Shown here in pieces: positions 35,508-42,855 of a stretch of 64,000 nucleotides of DNA. How positions within the stretch are numbered: the stretch's first letter is position 1; each line of letters starts with the position of its first letter. Location of the stretch: the NCBI RefSeq assembly GCF_030545015.1, contig NZ_CP120653.1, forward strand, positions 2,046,001 through 2,110,000, read 5' to 3'. The DNA comes from Myroides sp. JBRI-B21084 (GTDB taxonomy: Bacteria > Bacteroidota > Bacteroidia > Flavobacteriales > Flavobacteriaceae). The notes under the pieces were generated by a model that worked only from the letters and a program-made list of their open reading frames with translations, was not told the DNA's origin and made no database searches. The translations under genes were made by a program, and so were the position numbers.

Positions 35508-37094
35508 TTACTTTTTATTTTTTAAGTAATGATTTAATAAAAAGGTGGTAGAACAATCATGATTCTTAATATCTTGATTATTTAGCTCGGCTTTTATATT
35601 ATTGGCCAATACTTTACCGTATTCTACACCAAATTGATCAAAACTATAAATGTTCCATATGTACCCTTGTACAAAAGTTTTATGTTCATAAAGGGCTAAT
35701 AAACTACCTAACGTTTTAGGGGTAAGTTTGTTTATTAAAATGGTATTTGATGGTCTATTACCTTTAAAATCTTTATAAACCGCGTTTTTGTCATTTGAAT
35801 CGTTTGTATGGTAATTTCCTTCTTTGCCGTTCATTAATGCTTCGGTTTGTGCAAAGAAATTTGCCATAAGTAAATCGTGCAAATCACTAGGAGTAAAAGC
35901 GTTTACAAAACCAATAAAATCGGTTGGTATAATTTTGGTTCCTTGATGAAATAATTGAAAAAAAGCATGTTGTGAATTGGTTCCAACTTCGCCCCAAATA
36001 ATATTTCCGGTTTCATAATTTACAGTATCACCATTTCTATCAACGTTTTTACCATTACTTTCCATTACTACTTGTTGCAAATAGGCTGGTAACATTTTAA
36101 GTTTATCAACATACGGAATAACAGCTTCGGTTTCAAAACAAAAAAAGTTATTGTACCAAATGGAAATAAGCGCTAAAATCACCGGAATGTTATGTTTAAA
36201 AGGCGTGTTTGTAAAATGGTTGTCCATTTCATTAGCGCCATCTAAAAGTTGTTTAAATTGATTAAAACCTATGGCTAATGCCGTGCTTAAACCAACTGCA
36301 CTCCATAACGAATAGCGTCCGCCTACATAATCCCACATAGGAAAAATGTTTACACTTTCAACACCATATGCAACCGCTTCGGGTATGTTTGATGAAACGG
36401 CAACTAAATGGTGTTGCGTTTTTAAATTATTTTGTAACAACCAATCTTTAAAAATGTTGGCATTACTTATGGTTTCTAACGTTGTAAACGATTTTGATAC
36501 AATAATAATTAATGTAGTTTCAGGATTTAATTTGTTTTTTAAAGTTTGAATACTATCGTTATCAATATTAGAAATGTAATGAATATTTAAATGATTTTTG
36601 TAATTTTCTAGTGCTTCGGTTACCAATTTTGGTCCTAAATCCGATCCTCCAATGCCAATATTAATTACATCGGTAAAAGCTAAACCAGTTGAGCCTTTTA
36701 AAGTGCCGTTTATTACATTTTGAGTAAAATGTTGCATTTTGTTTAAAGCATCGTGCACTTCAGCATTTTCAGTTGTGCTTAGTTTACGCAAGTTGGTATG
36801 TAAAACTTTACGATTTTCTGTTTCGTTTATAAATGCTCCATTCACTAAAGCATCAATCCCCACTTTTAGGTTTACTTCATTTGCAAGTTCAACCAACAAA
36901 TCTATTGTTGTTGCATTGATGCGATTTTTAGAGAAATCAACTAAAAAATCGTTCCATTGAATGTGAAATTCATTGGCTCTGTTTTTATTTTCGCAAAAAA
37001 GTTGTTGCATTTTTACAAATTGAATATCGTAAAAATGTTGTTGTAGCTTTTGCCAAGAAAGTGTTTCGGTAGGATTTATCTTTAATAAGGGCAT
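35508..37094 (-). CDS. pgi: Glucose-6-phosphate isomerase
   Basis: Interconverts glucose 6-phosphate and fructose 6-phosphate. The 528-aa protein has the sugar-phosphate-binding segment NIGIGGSDLGPKLV, the Prosite-like GGRYSLWSAVGLS, VMESNGKNV with the catalytic Glu, LFHQGTK with the His, and FGVEYGKVLA with the Lys near the end. Its start overlaps the stop of the upstream M23 peptidase gene by one base, so it is part of a long minus-strand set (DUF3108, TDO, M23 peptidase, pgi). Confidence 0.95.
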   Translation of the reverse strand: MPLLKINPTETLSWQKLQQHFYDIQFVKMQQLFCENKNRANEFHIQWNDFLVDFSKNRINATTIDLLVELANEVNLKVGIDALVNGAFINETENRKVLHTNLRKLSTTENAEVHDALNKMQHFTQNVINGTLKGSTGLAFTDVINIGIGGSDLGPKLVTEALENYKNHLNIHYISNIDNDSIQTLKNKLNPETTLIIIVSKSFTTLETISNANIFKDWLLQNNLKTQHHLVAVSSNIPEAVAYGVESVNIFPMWDYVGGRYSLWSAVGLSTALAIGFNQFKQLLDGANEMDNHFTNTPFKHNIPVILALISIWYNNFFCFETEAVIPYVDKLKMLPAYLQQVVMESNGKNVDRNGDTVNYETGNIIWGEVGTNSQHAFFQLFHQGTKIIPTDFIGFVNAFTPSDLHDLLMANFFAQTEALMNGKEGNYHTNDSNDKNAVYKDFKGNRPSNTILINKLTPKTLGSLLALYEHKTFVQGYIWNIYSFDQFGVEYGKVLANNIKAELNNQDIKNHDCSTTFLLNHYLKNKK

Positions 37095-38338
37095 TATTTA
37101 TTAAATTTTGCTTTAAGCATTTTGTCTAAATTGCTTTTTATTGGTTTTATTTTTGTTAAATATTGCGCTAAGTTATTATTGTTCATAGCTATGGCTGTTG
37201 GTAGTTTTTGTTTAAGCGGATCTACTTGTACTCCATTTTTCCAAAAACGATAACAAACATGAGGCCCAGTTGCTAAGCCGGTACTACCTACTTTGCCAAT
37301 TATTTGACCCTGATTTACACGTTGTCCACGTTTTACTAATATTTTAGACATGTGCAAATATTGGGTGGTATACATGCCATCGTGCTTTACTTTTACGTAG
37401 TTACCGTTGCCCGATGTGCGTCCTGTTTCAACTACAACGCCTGCGGCTGTTGTCATGATAGGAGTGCCGTGCGGTGCAGCGTAATCGGTACCATTATGCG
37501 CTTTAAATCTTTTTTGTACAGGATGAAAGCGGTTTTTTGAAAATTTAGATGTAATGGTAAAGTATTTTAAAGGCGATTTTAAAAACATGGTTCGCATTTG
37601 TTTCCCATTTTCATCAAAAAATTGAGTTTCGGTATCGCCAGGTTGTTTGTACGGAAAACCATACACATCTTTTCCATCGTACTTAAAATAGGCGCCAAGT
37701 ATTTCTTCGGTTCCTACGTAAATAGAATCGTTAATGTATTTTTCTTTTACAGCTAATGCAAATTGATCCCCTTTTTTAAATTTAAAAAAATCAACGGTCC
37801 ATGCAAAACGTTTAGCTAATGCAACTGCTAGTCCGGGGTCTAATCCTTGGTTTTGTATAGATGTTGATAAAGATCCATCTATTTCGCCAGCAACTGTACG
37901 CGTTTTATAACTTACGGGGTAATTTACAGTGTAAGCGTGTATTGAATCGCGAAAATCAATTACCTGAAAGCCTAACTTATTGGGTTCGTAAATCAAAACT
38001 TGCAATTTAGAAATAGCTTCTTTTGATTTTAAAAGTGTAAAAGTTTTGCCTGCTTTAATATTTCTAAGGTCAAAAGTGGTTTTTACCTTTTGAACAATAT
38101 CATAAATTTCGGTTGCATCGTAATTATGTCGAGCTAAAATCATACCTAAATTATCGCCACGTTCAACCGTATCGCGTTCTACATGGTATTCTTTTAACGA
38201 AAAACCATATGCGAATTCGGGTTTAGTTTCTTTTTTAACGGTAACAGCTTTTTCAGTTTTATTATCTTCTGTTTTTTTATTGCAAGCTATTAAAAAAGAA
38301 ACGATGGCAATAGCCGATATCATTTTAAAAAACTTCAT
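37094..38338 (-). CDS. M23 family peptidoglycan metallopeptidase (lipoprotein)
   Basis: A 414-aa envelope peptidase-like protein with lipobox VSFLIAC near residue 19. An N-terminal LysM/OapA-like region (VERGDNLGMILARHNYDA) precedes the C-terminal M23 domain at about residues 265-370. Zinc-site motifs: KAHNGTDYAAPHGTPI (H...D) is intact, and QYLHMS follows. The usual final HxH is GPHVCYRFW, with Cys in place of the second His; I recall this variant in other flavobacterial M23 proteins. The ATG at 38338 overlaps the TDO stop by one base; a frame extension of seven codons is not needed. Probably a DD- or LD-endopeptidase for wall remodelling, or a catalytically altered homologue. Confidence 0.85.
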   Translation of the reverse strand: MKFFKMISAIAIVSFLIACNKKTEDNKTEKAVTVKKETKPEFAYGFSLKEYHVERDTVERGDNLGMILARHNYDATEIYDIVQKVKTTFDLRNIKAGKTFTLLKSKEAISKLQVLIYEPNKLGFQVIDFRDSIHAYTVNYPVSYKTRTVAGEIDGSLSTSIQNQGLDPGLAVALAKRFAWTVDFFKFKKGDQFALAVKEKYINDSIYVGTEEILGAYFKYDGKDVYGFPYKQPGDTETQFFDENGKQMRTMFLKSPLKYFTITSKFSKNRFHPVQKRFKAHNGTDYAAPHGTPIMTTAAGVVVETGRTSGNGNYVKVKHDGMYTTQYLHMSKILVKRGQRVNQGQIIGKVGSTGLATGPHVCYRFWKNGVQVDPLKQKLPTAIAMNNNNLAQYLTKIKPIKSNLDKMLKAKFNK

Positions 38339-39273
38339 TACAAGGCGTCTTTTCCCCAATTAGCTAATTCTTCTTCGCTCCATAATTCAGGGAAGAAAAT
38401 TCTTCGTTGGTATTGCGGTAGCATGTATTTTTTCCAATCGCTACCACCGGTTGCTTCTTGCGGACCAGCTTCGCTTTCAATGTATTTTTTAGCAGCATTA
38501 AAGTGGCCCATTACCCAAGTTATATTAACAGTTTTATCGTAATGACGCATTGCGTTGCGTAATTCTTCATTGTTTTGATCTTCTTCGGGTAACTGTTTAA
38601 AGGTTTGCCAAAGGTTTTTGGTGTTGTATTTTTGCATGAAATCAACGAATTCTTTTTTGTATTTTTTTTCGAATTCATTAATTAGATACGATTTTTTTCC
38701 GGTAGCATAATCTTTACCAGCTGCTTGCCAATACATGTGTTCTAATGCGTTTTCGTAAGGGGTGTTGCGATCTATGGTTTTGCGGTAACGAGCATCGATT
38801 AAATTAATTAAATCTGTTGAAGCAAATTCAATTAAACGGTATTGAGCACTTTGAAAACCACTTGCAGGTGTTAAAGTGTTTCTAAATTTAAGATATTGAT
38901 CGGTATCCATACCATCGCGCATAATTGTGAACGATGTGGTAAGCATATCAAAATAACGTGAAATTCTTCCTAAACGATCGGTAAAAAAAGTAGTTGTTAA
39001 GTTTTCTGCAAAGCAAACTTGTTCAATTTCCCAAAGAATCATTTTAAACAACAGTTCGTTCACTTGGTGGTACATAATAAATACCATTTCATCGGGTAAC
39101 GTACTGCGTTGAATTTGCAAACTTAGTAAGGCATCGGTTTGTATATAGTCCCAATAAGTAATTGGTTTTTGCCAAAGTAAACCTTCTAAATGTGTGTCTA
39201 ATTTTTGATCAATTTTGGTGAATTTATCTTCTAATTGGTTTACTTTTTGTAGTCTTTCGTTTGAAATTTCCAT
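38338..39273 (-). CDS. Tryptophan 2,3-dioxygenase family protein
   Basis: A 311-aa heme dioxygenase family member, cleaving the indole ring of tryptophan to N-formylkynurenine in characterised relatives. It shows YWDYIQTDALLSLQ, MVFIMYHQVNELLFKMILWE and the family hallmark TLTPASGFQSAQYRLIEFAS near residues 135-155. No kynurenine-pathway gene lies nearby, so whether it acts on tryptophan in a full pathway is open. It overlaps the M23 gene at its stop and the DUF3108 gene by one base at its start. Confidence 0.88.
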   Translation of the reverse strand: MEISNERLQKVNQLEDKFTKIDQKLDTHLEGLLWQKPITYWDYIQTDALLSLQIQRSTLPDEMVFIMYHQVNELLFKMILWEIEQVCFAENLTTTFFTDRLGRISRYFDMLTTSFTIMRDGMDTDQYLKFRNTLTPASGFQSAQYRLIEFASTDLINLIDARYRKTIDRNTPYENALEHMYWQAAGKDYATGKKSYLINEFEKKYKKEFVDFMQKYNTKNLWQTFKQLPEEDQNNEELRNAMRHYDKTVNITWVMGHFNAAKKYIESEAGPQEATGGSDWKKYMLPQYQRRIFFPELWSEEELANWGKDAL

Positions 39274-40043
39274 TATTTTATTAGTTTTAAATTGGTTTTA
39301 ATGTTTTTGTATTGAATTAATTCTGCTTTTAAAGAACCAACAAGCAAACTTGCTTGAATTTTTAAAGGTACTTTATTTTCATCATTTGATACCCAAAGTG
39401 TTAAACTTTCTTGTTCTTTAAAAACACGTCCTGCCATAACATACGGACGGAATTTCATTGAATTTATCGTACCAAATTTAGTTTTTATTTTTTCATAACC
39501 CATGAATTTTAATTTAAATTTAAAGGTTTCGTCATCAAAAAACATATCAATTGAAATAGTTTCTCCAACCTTTATATTGTTTATTTTGTCATGGTTCCTT
39601 AGATAATAAAAGGCCGAAATTACATCTTGTACATTATGGGGTACATTATATGTTTTTTGAGTTTTAGCTTTATAATCTTTTAAAAGAACAGTTTTGTTGT
39701 TTTGGTTAATAAAACCTTCTTGGTTTTTTGTGTAACCTCCTTCATTTATTTTACGTACAAAGCGGTATGGTAAACCTGTTTCTACATCAAAATAACTTTG
39801 GTAATCGTCTTTAACTTTAAAAAATGTTTTAGAAAAGCCAGTTGTATACCCGTCGCCTTTTGCGTGGAATACTTTTTTGCCGTTGTATGTAGTTTCTTTT
39901 AATTCTAAAGTAGTGATACCAGCGTTAATAAAGCCGTACGATACTTGAAATTTAAAAAATTCACCTGCTTTAAAAGCATTGTTTTGACCAATTGCTAATG
40001 CGGTGGTAAATAGTAGAATTATTGTTAATAAATGGTTTTTCAT
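39273..40043 (-). CDS. DUF3108 domain protein, exported
   Basis: A 256-aa protein with a signal peptide (MKNHLLTIILLFTTALAIGQ) and a DUF3108-type beta-rich body (FKFQVSYGFINAGITTLEL, DDYQSYFDVETGLPYRFVRK, LTLWVSNDENKVPLKIQA). The family is periplasmic and uncharacterised, common in Bacteroidota and Proteobacteria. It is the first gene of the minus-strand set with TDO, M23 peptidase and pgi, behind its own promoter. Confidence 0.82.
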   Translation of the reverse strand: MKNHLLTIILLFTTALAIGQNNAFKAGEFFKFQVSYGFINAGITTLELKETTYNGKKVFHAKGDGYTTGFSKTFFKVKDDYQSYFDVETGLPYRFVRKINEGGYTKNQEGFINQNNKTVLLKDYKAKTQKTYNVPHNVQDVISAFYYLRNHDKINNIKVGETISIDMFFDDETFKFKLKFMGYEKIKTKFGTINSMKFRPYVMAGRVFKEQESLTLWVSNDENKVPLKIQASLLVGSLKAELIQYKNIKTNLKLIK

Positions 40044-40063
40044 ATCATTTTACAATTTTGTTT

Positions 40064-40092
40064 GAAAGATACAAAACAATATCTATTCCAAA
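40064..40092 (-). promoter_or_regulatory. Promoter of the DUF3108 operon
   Basis: Minus strand TTTGG (40088-40092), about 17 nt, then TATCTTTC (40064-40071), which is one base off TAnnTTTG. It ends 20 nt before the ATG at 40043. Confidence 0.45.
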
Positions 40093-40103
40093 GTTATTAA
40101 AAA

Positions 40104-40136
40104 ACAAAAAACCTAGTTGTTTCCAACCAGGTTTTT
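40104..40136 (-). terminator. Terminator with GAAA tetraloop
   Basis: On the minus strand a 13-bp stem with one G-U pair (40124-40136 with 40107-40119) closes on a GAAA tetraloop and runs into a T-rich tail. On the plus strand the G-U becomes an A-C mismatch, so minus-strand use is favoured. It lies about 165 nt beyond the HPPD gene stop and ahead of the DUF3108 promoter. Confidence 0.7.
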
Positions 40137-40217
40137 ATGCTATTAACCAACCAAAAAACTATAAATTATGAAAAATTTATTACACTCAAATAAGGTTATA
40201 TGATCCCTTATTTTTGT
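40105..40217 (-). ncRNA. Candidate small RNA or structured 3' region downstream of the HPPD gene
   Basis: A perfect -7 element (40222-40230) points into a 113-nt stretch that ends at the tetraloop terminator. Just inside is a stem, AAATAAGG / CCTTATTT (40188-40195 with 40206-40213) with a 10-nt loop. It can be extended by CACTC / GAGTG across a 4-nt bulge, although the outer pairs reach into the promoter. No protein longer than about ten codons fits. It may be an independent small RNA or the structured 3' UTR of the HPPD transcript. Confidence 0.4.
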
Positions 40218-40221
40218 GAGT

Positions 40222-40230
40222 GCAAAGGTA
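40222..40230 (-). promoter_or_regulatory. -7 promoter element inside the HPPD-DUF3108 gap
   Basis: Minus strand TACCTTTGC is an exact TAnnTTTGC match about 70 nt past the HPPD stop. The nearest gene in that direction starts 180 nt away beyond a terminator, so it more likely drives a short transcript. Confidence 0.5.
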
Positions 40231-40299
40231 GGTTTATTTTTTTGATTTTAAAACAATTAATTTTACTTAACTAATATTTAACACAAATGTGTAGTTAAA

Positions 40300-41463
40300 T
40301 TATAAAGTACCTCTTTTTTCTTGTTCTCTTTCAATAGATTCAAATAACGCTTTAAAGTTACCTGCACCAAAACCTTTAGCGCCCATACGTTGAATAATTT
40401 CAAAGAATAAAGTTGGACGGTCTTCTACAGGTTTTGTAAATATTTGTAATAAATAACCTTCTTCATCAGCATCAATCATAATTCCTAATTTTTGAAGTTC
40501 GTTAATATCTTCTTTAAATTTAGACATATGATCTTTTAATCTTTCAGGAATTGCATCGTAATATGCTTGTGGAGGTGTGCTTAAAAATTCTACTCCTCTT
40601 GCACGCATATCGGCAACAGTTTTAATAATATCATCTGTAGCAACTGCAATGTGTTGTACACCTTCGTCTTCGTAAAAATCTAAATACTCTTCAATTTGTG
40701 AACGTTTTTTACCGTTTGCAGGTTCATTAATTGGGAATTTAATTCTGCCATTACCGTTACTCATTACTTTACTCATTAAAGCAGAGTATTCAGTAGTGAT
40801 TTGTTTATCATCAAACGATAAAAAGTTAACAAATCCCATTACATCTTCAAACCATTTAACCGCTTCGTTCATACGGTTCCAACCTGTGTTTCCAACCATG
40901 TGGTCAATAAATTTTAAGCCAACTGGTTCTGGGTTATAGTCTGATTTCCATTCGCTATAACCAGGTAAAAAGATACCGTTGTAGTTTTTGCGTTCTACAA
41001 AAACAAACACTGTTTCGCCATACGCACCATATATACCTGCACGAACAACTTCACCGTTTTCATCGGTTTCAACAGTTGGTTCAAAATAAGGTTTTGCACC
41101 ACGTTTAGTAGTTTCTTCGAATGATTTACGTGCATCTTCAACCCATAAAGCAATTACTTTTACACCATCGCCGTGTTTTTTAACGTGTTCACCAATTGGC
41201 GACTGTGAATTTAAAGCTGTTGTTAAAACCAAACGTATTTTATCTTGTTTTAACACATACGAAGCTCTGTCTTTAACACCTGTTTCTAAACCAGCGTAAG
41301 CTAATGATTGAAAACCAAATGCTGTTTTATAAAAATGTGCCGCTTGTTTTGCGTTTCCTACGTAAAATTCTACATAATCTGTACCTAATAAAGGTAAGAA
41401 ATCTTGTGCTCCTTCAAATATTTTTTCTAATCCGTATTCTACAGACTTTAATTCTTGTGACAT
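40300..41463 (-). CDS. hppD: 4-hydroxyphenylpyruvate dioxygenase
   Basis: Fe(II) enzyme turning 4-hydroxyphenylpyruvate into homogentisate in tyrosine breakdown, 387 aa. Two vicinal-oxygen-chelate domains are present. Iron ligands are recognisable in LKFIDHMVGN (His), GVQHIAVATDDI (His) and FFEIIQRMGAKGFG (Glu), the last within the conserved C-terminal helix region GAGNFKALFESIE. It lies 54 nt after hmgA on the same strand, so the two steps are made together. Confidence 0.95.
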   Translation of the reverse strand: MSQELKSVEYGLEKIFEGAQDFLPLLGTDYVEFYVGNAKQAAHFYKTAFGFQSLAYAGLETGVKDRASYVLKQDKIRLVLTTALNSQSPIGEHVKKHGDGVKVIALWVEDARKSFEETTKRGAKPYFEPTVETDENGEVVRAGIYGAYGETVFVFVERKNYNGIFLPGYSEWKSDYNPEPVGLKFIDHMVGNTGWNRMNEAVKWFEDVMGFVNFLSFDDKQITTEYSALMSKVMSNGNGRIKFPINEPANGKKRSQIEEYLDFYEDEGVQHIAVATDDIIKTVADMRARGVEFLSTPPQAYYDAIPERLKDHMSKFKEDINELQKLGIMIDADEEGYLLQIFTKPVEDRPTLFFEIIQRMGAKGFGAGNFKALFESIEREQEKRGTL

Positions 41464-41517
41464 AATAATTGTTGTGTTTTGTATAATTGTTGTTTAAACG
41501 TAATTTTTTAATAGCAA

Positions 41518-42675
41518 CTATTCAAGCCAAGATAAATAATATTTATCATCGGCAATTTTCATTGCTTCTTCTGTAACCATTAAGGGTTTAAAAGTATCAA
41601 CCATTACGGCTAATTCTTGGGTATCTACTTTACCAATACTTCTTTCTGCAGCGCCAGGGTGTGGTCCGTGTGGAATACCTGCAGGGTGTAATGAAATATG
41701 GCCTGCTTCAATATCATTACGACTCATAAAATCGCCATCTACATAGTATAAAACTTCGTCGGCATCAATATTACTGTGGTTGTATGGTGCAGGGATTGAT
41801 TGCGGATGGTAGTCATACATACGCGGTACAAATGAACAAATAACAAAAGCATCTGTTTCAAAAGTTTGATGAATTGGTGGCGGTAAGTGAATTCTACCTG
41901 TAATTGGTTCAAAATCGTGGATTGAGAATGCATACGGGTAATTGTAACCATCGTAACCTACCACATCAAATGGGTGTGAAGCGTAAACGATATCGAAAAT
42001 TTCGTCTTTCTTTTTAATTTTTATTAAGAATTCTCCTTTTTCGTCGTGCGTTTCTAATTCTTCAGGTCTACGAATATCGCGTTCGCAAAAAGGCGAGTGT
42101 TCTAATAATTGCCCAAACCAGTTGCGGTATTGCTTTGGTGTGTACACAGGTCTGTGCGATTCTACAATAAATAAGCGGTTGTCTTCGGTGTCAAAATCAA
42201 TTTTGTAAATCATTCCACGCGGAATCACTAAATAATCACCGTATTTAAAAGTTAAGTTTCCTAACATGGTTCTTAACTTTCCGGTACCTTTGTGAATAAA
42301 GATAACTTCGTCAGAATCGGTATTTTTATAAAAATAATCAGTGGTTGATTTTTTAGGTGCAGCCAAAACAATGTGGCAATCGCTATTGGTTAAAACAATT
42401 TTTCTACTTTGTAAATAATCGTTTTCCGGCAATACATTAAAACCACGTAAACGATACGATTGAATATTGTTTTCTTTGGCAATTTTTGGCGCAACCGAAT
42501 ATTGGTTTTTAATTTCTTTAACCATGGTTGGGCGGTAGTTATGATACATGTTTGTAGACATACCATCAAAACCAACAGTGCCAAAAAGTTGTTCGTAATA
42601 CAATTCACCGTTAGGTTTACGAAATTGTATATGGCGTTTATGTGGAATTTCTCCTAATTTATGATATATAGGCAT
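41518..42675 (-). CDS. hmgA: Homogentisate 1,2-dioxygenase
   Basis: Opens the homogentisate ring to maleylacetoacetate, 385 aa. The cupin core includes FDVVGYDGYNYPYAF and the iron-binding C-terminal stretch HPAGIPHGPHPGA. The protein is shorter than the ~440-aa animal and Pseudomonas enzymes, as is usual for the Bacteroidota form. Promoter proximal in the hmgA-hppD pair. The 110-nt leader upstream holds a possible short ORF. The next enzymes, maleylacetoacetate isomerase and fumarylacetoacetase, are not in the window. Confidence 0.92.
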   Translation of the reverse strand: MPIYHKLGEIPHKRHIQFRKPNGELYYEQLFGTVGFDGMSTNMYHNYRPTMVKEIKNQYSVAPKIAKENNIQSYRLRGFNVLPENDYLQSRKIVLTNSDCHIVLAAPKKSTTDYFYKNTDSDEVIFIHKGTGKLRTMLGNLTFKYGDYLVIPRGMIYKIDFDTEDNRLFIVESHRPVYTPKQYRNWFGQLLEHSPFCERDIRRPEELETHDEKGEFLIKIKKKDEIFDIVYASHPFDVVGYDGYNYPYAFSIHDFEPITGRIHLPPPIHQTFETDAFVICSFVPRMYDYHPQSIPAPYNHSNIDADEVLYYVDGDFMSRNDIEAGHISLHPAGIPHGPHPGAAERSIGKVDTQELAVMVDTFKPLMVTEEAMKIADDKYYLSWLE

Positions 42676-42722
42676 AGTTTACTTATTTTAAATTAATGAA
42701 TAAAAGCATAGGATTGCCTTCT

Positions 42723-42785
42723 TCATTCGGGATTGCGTTTAATGAAGTATTTTAATTTTGCTAATAATCCTTGCCATGTTTTCAT
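42723..42785 (-). CDS. Possible 20-aa leader ORF before hmgA
   Basis: ATG at 42785 opens a 20-codon frame (starts MKTWQGLLAKLKYFI, ends with Glu then TGA) that stops 47 nt before hmgA. The peptide would be basic and amphipathic. The -7 element ends only 6 nt before this ATG, so the transcript would be nearly leaderless here. It could be a real small protein, a regulatory uORF, or chance. Confidence 0.3.
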   Translation of the reverse strand: MKTWQGLLAKLKYFIKRNPE

Positions 42786-42790
42786 ACCTA

Positions 42791-42799
42791 ACAAATATA
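42791..42799 (-). promoter_or_regulatory. -7 promoter element of hmgA-hppD
   Basis: Minus strand TATATTTGT matches TAnnTTTG. A TTG (42814-42816) lies 14 nt upstream, closer than usual. Transcription would begin near 42786, 110 nt before hmgA. Confidence 0.45.
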
Positions 42800-42855
42800 A
42801 AAACTATTTTTGGCAATGCGATACTTTTGATTAAAAAATTAGGGTTGTGTTTTTG

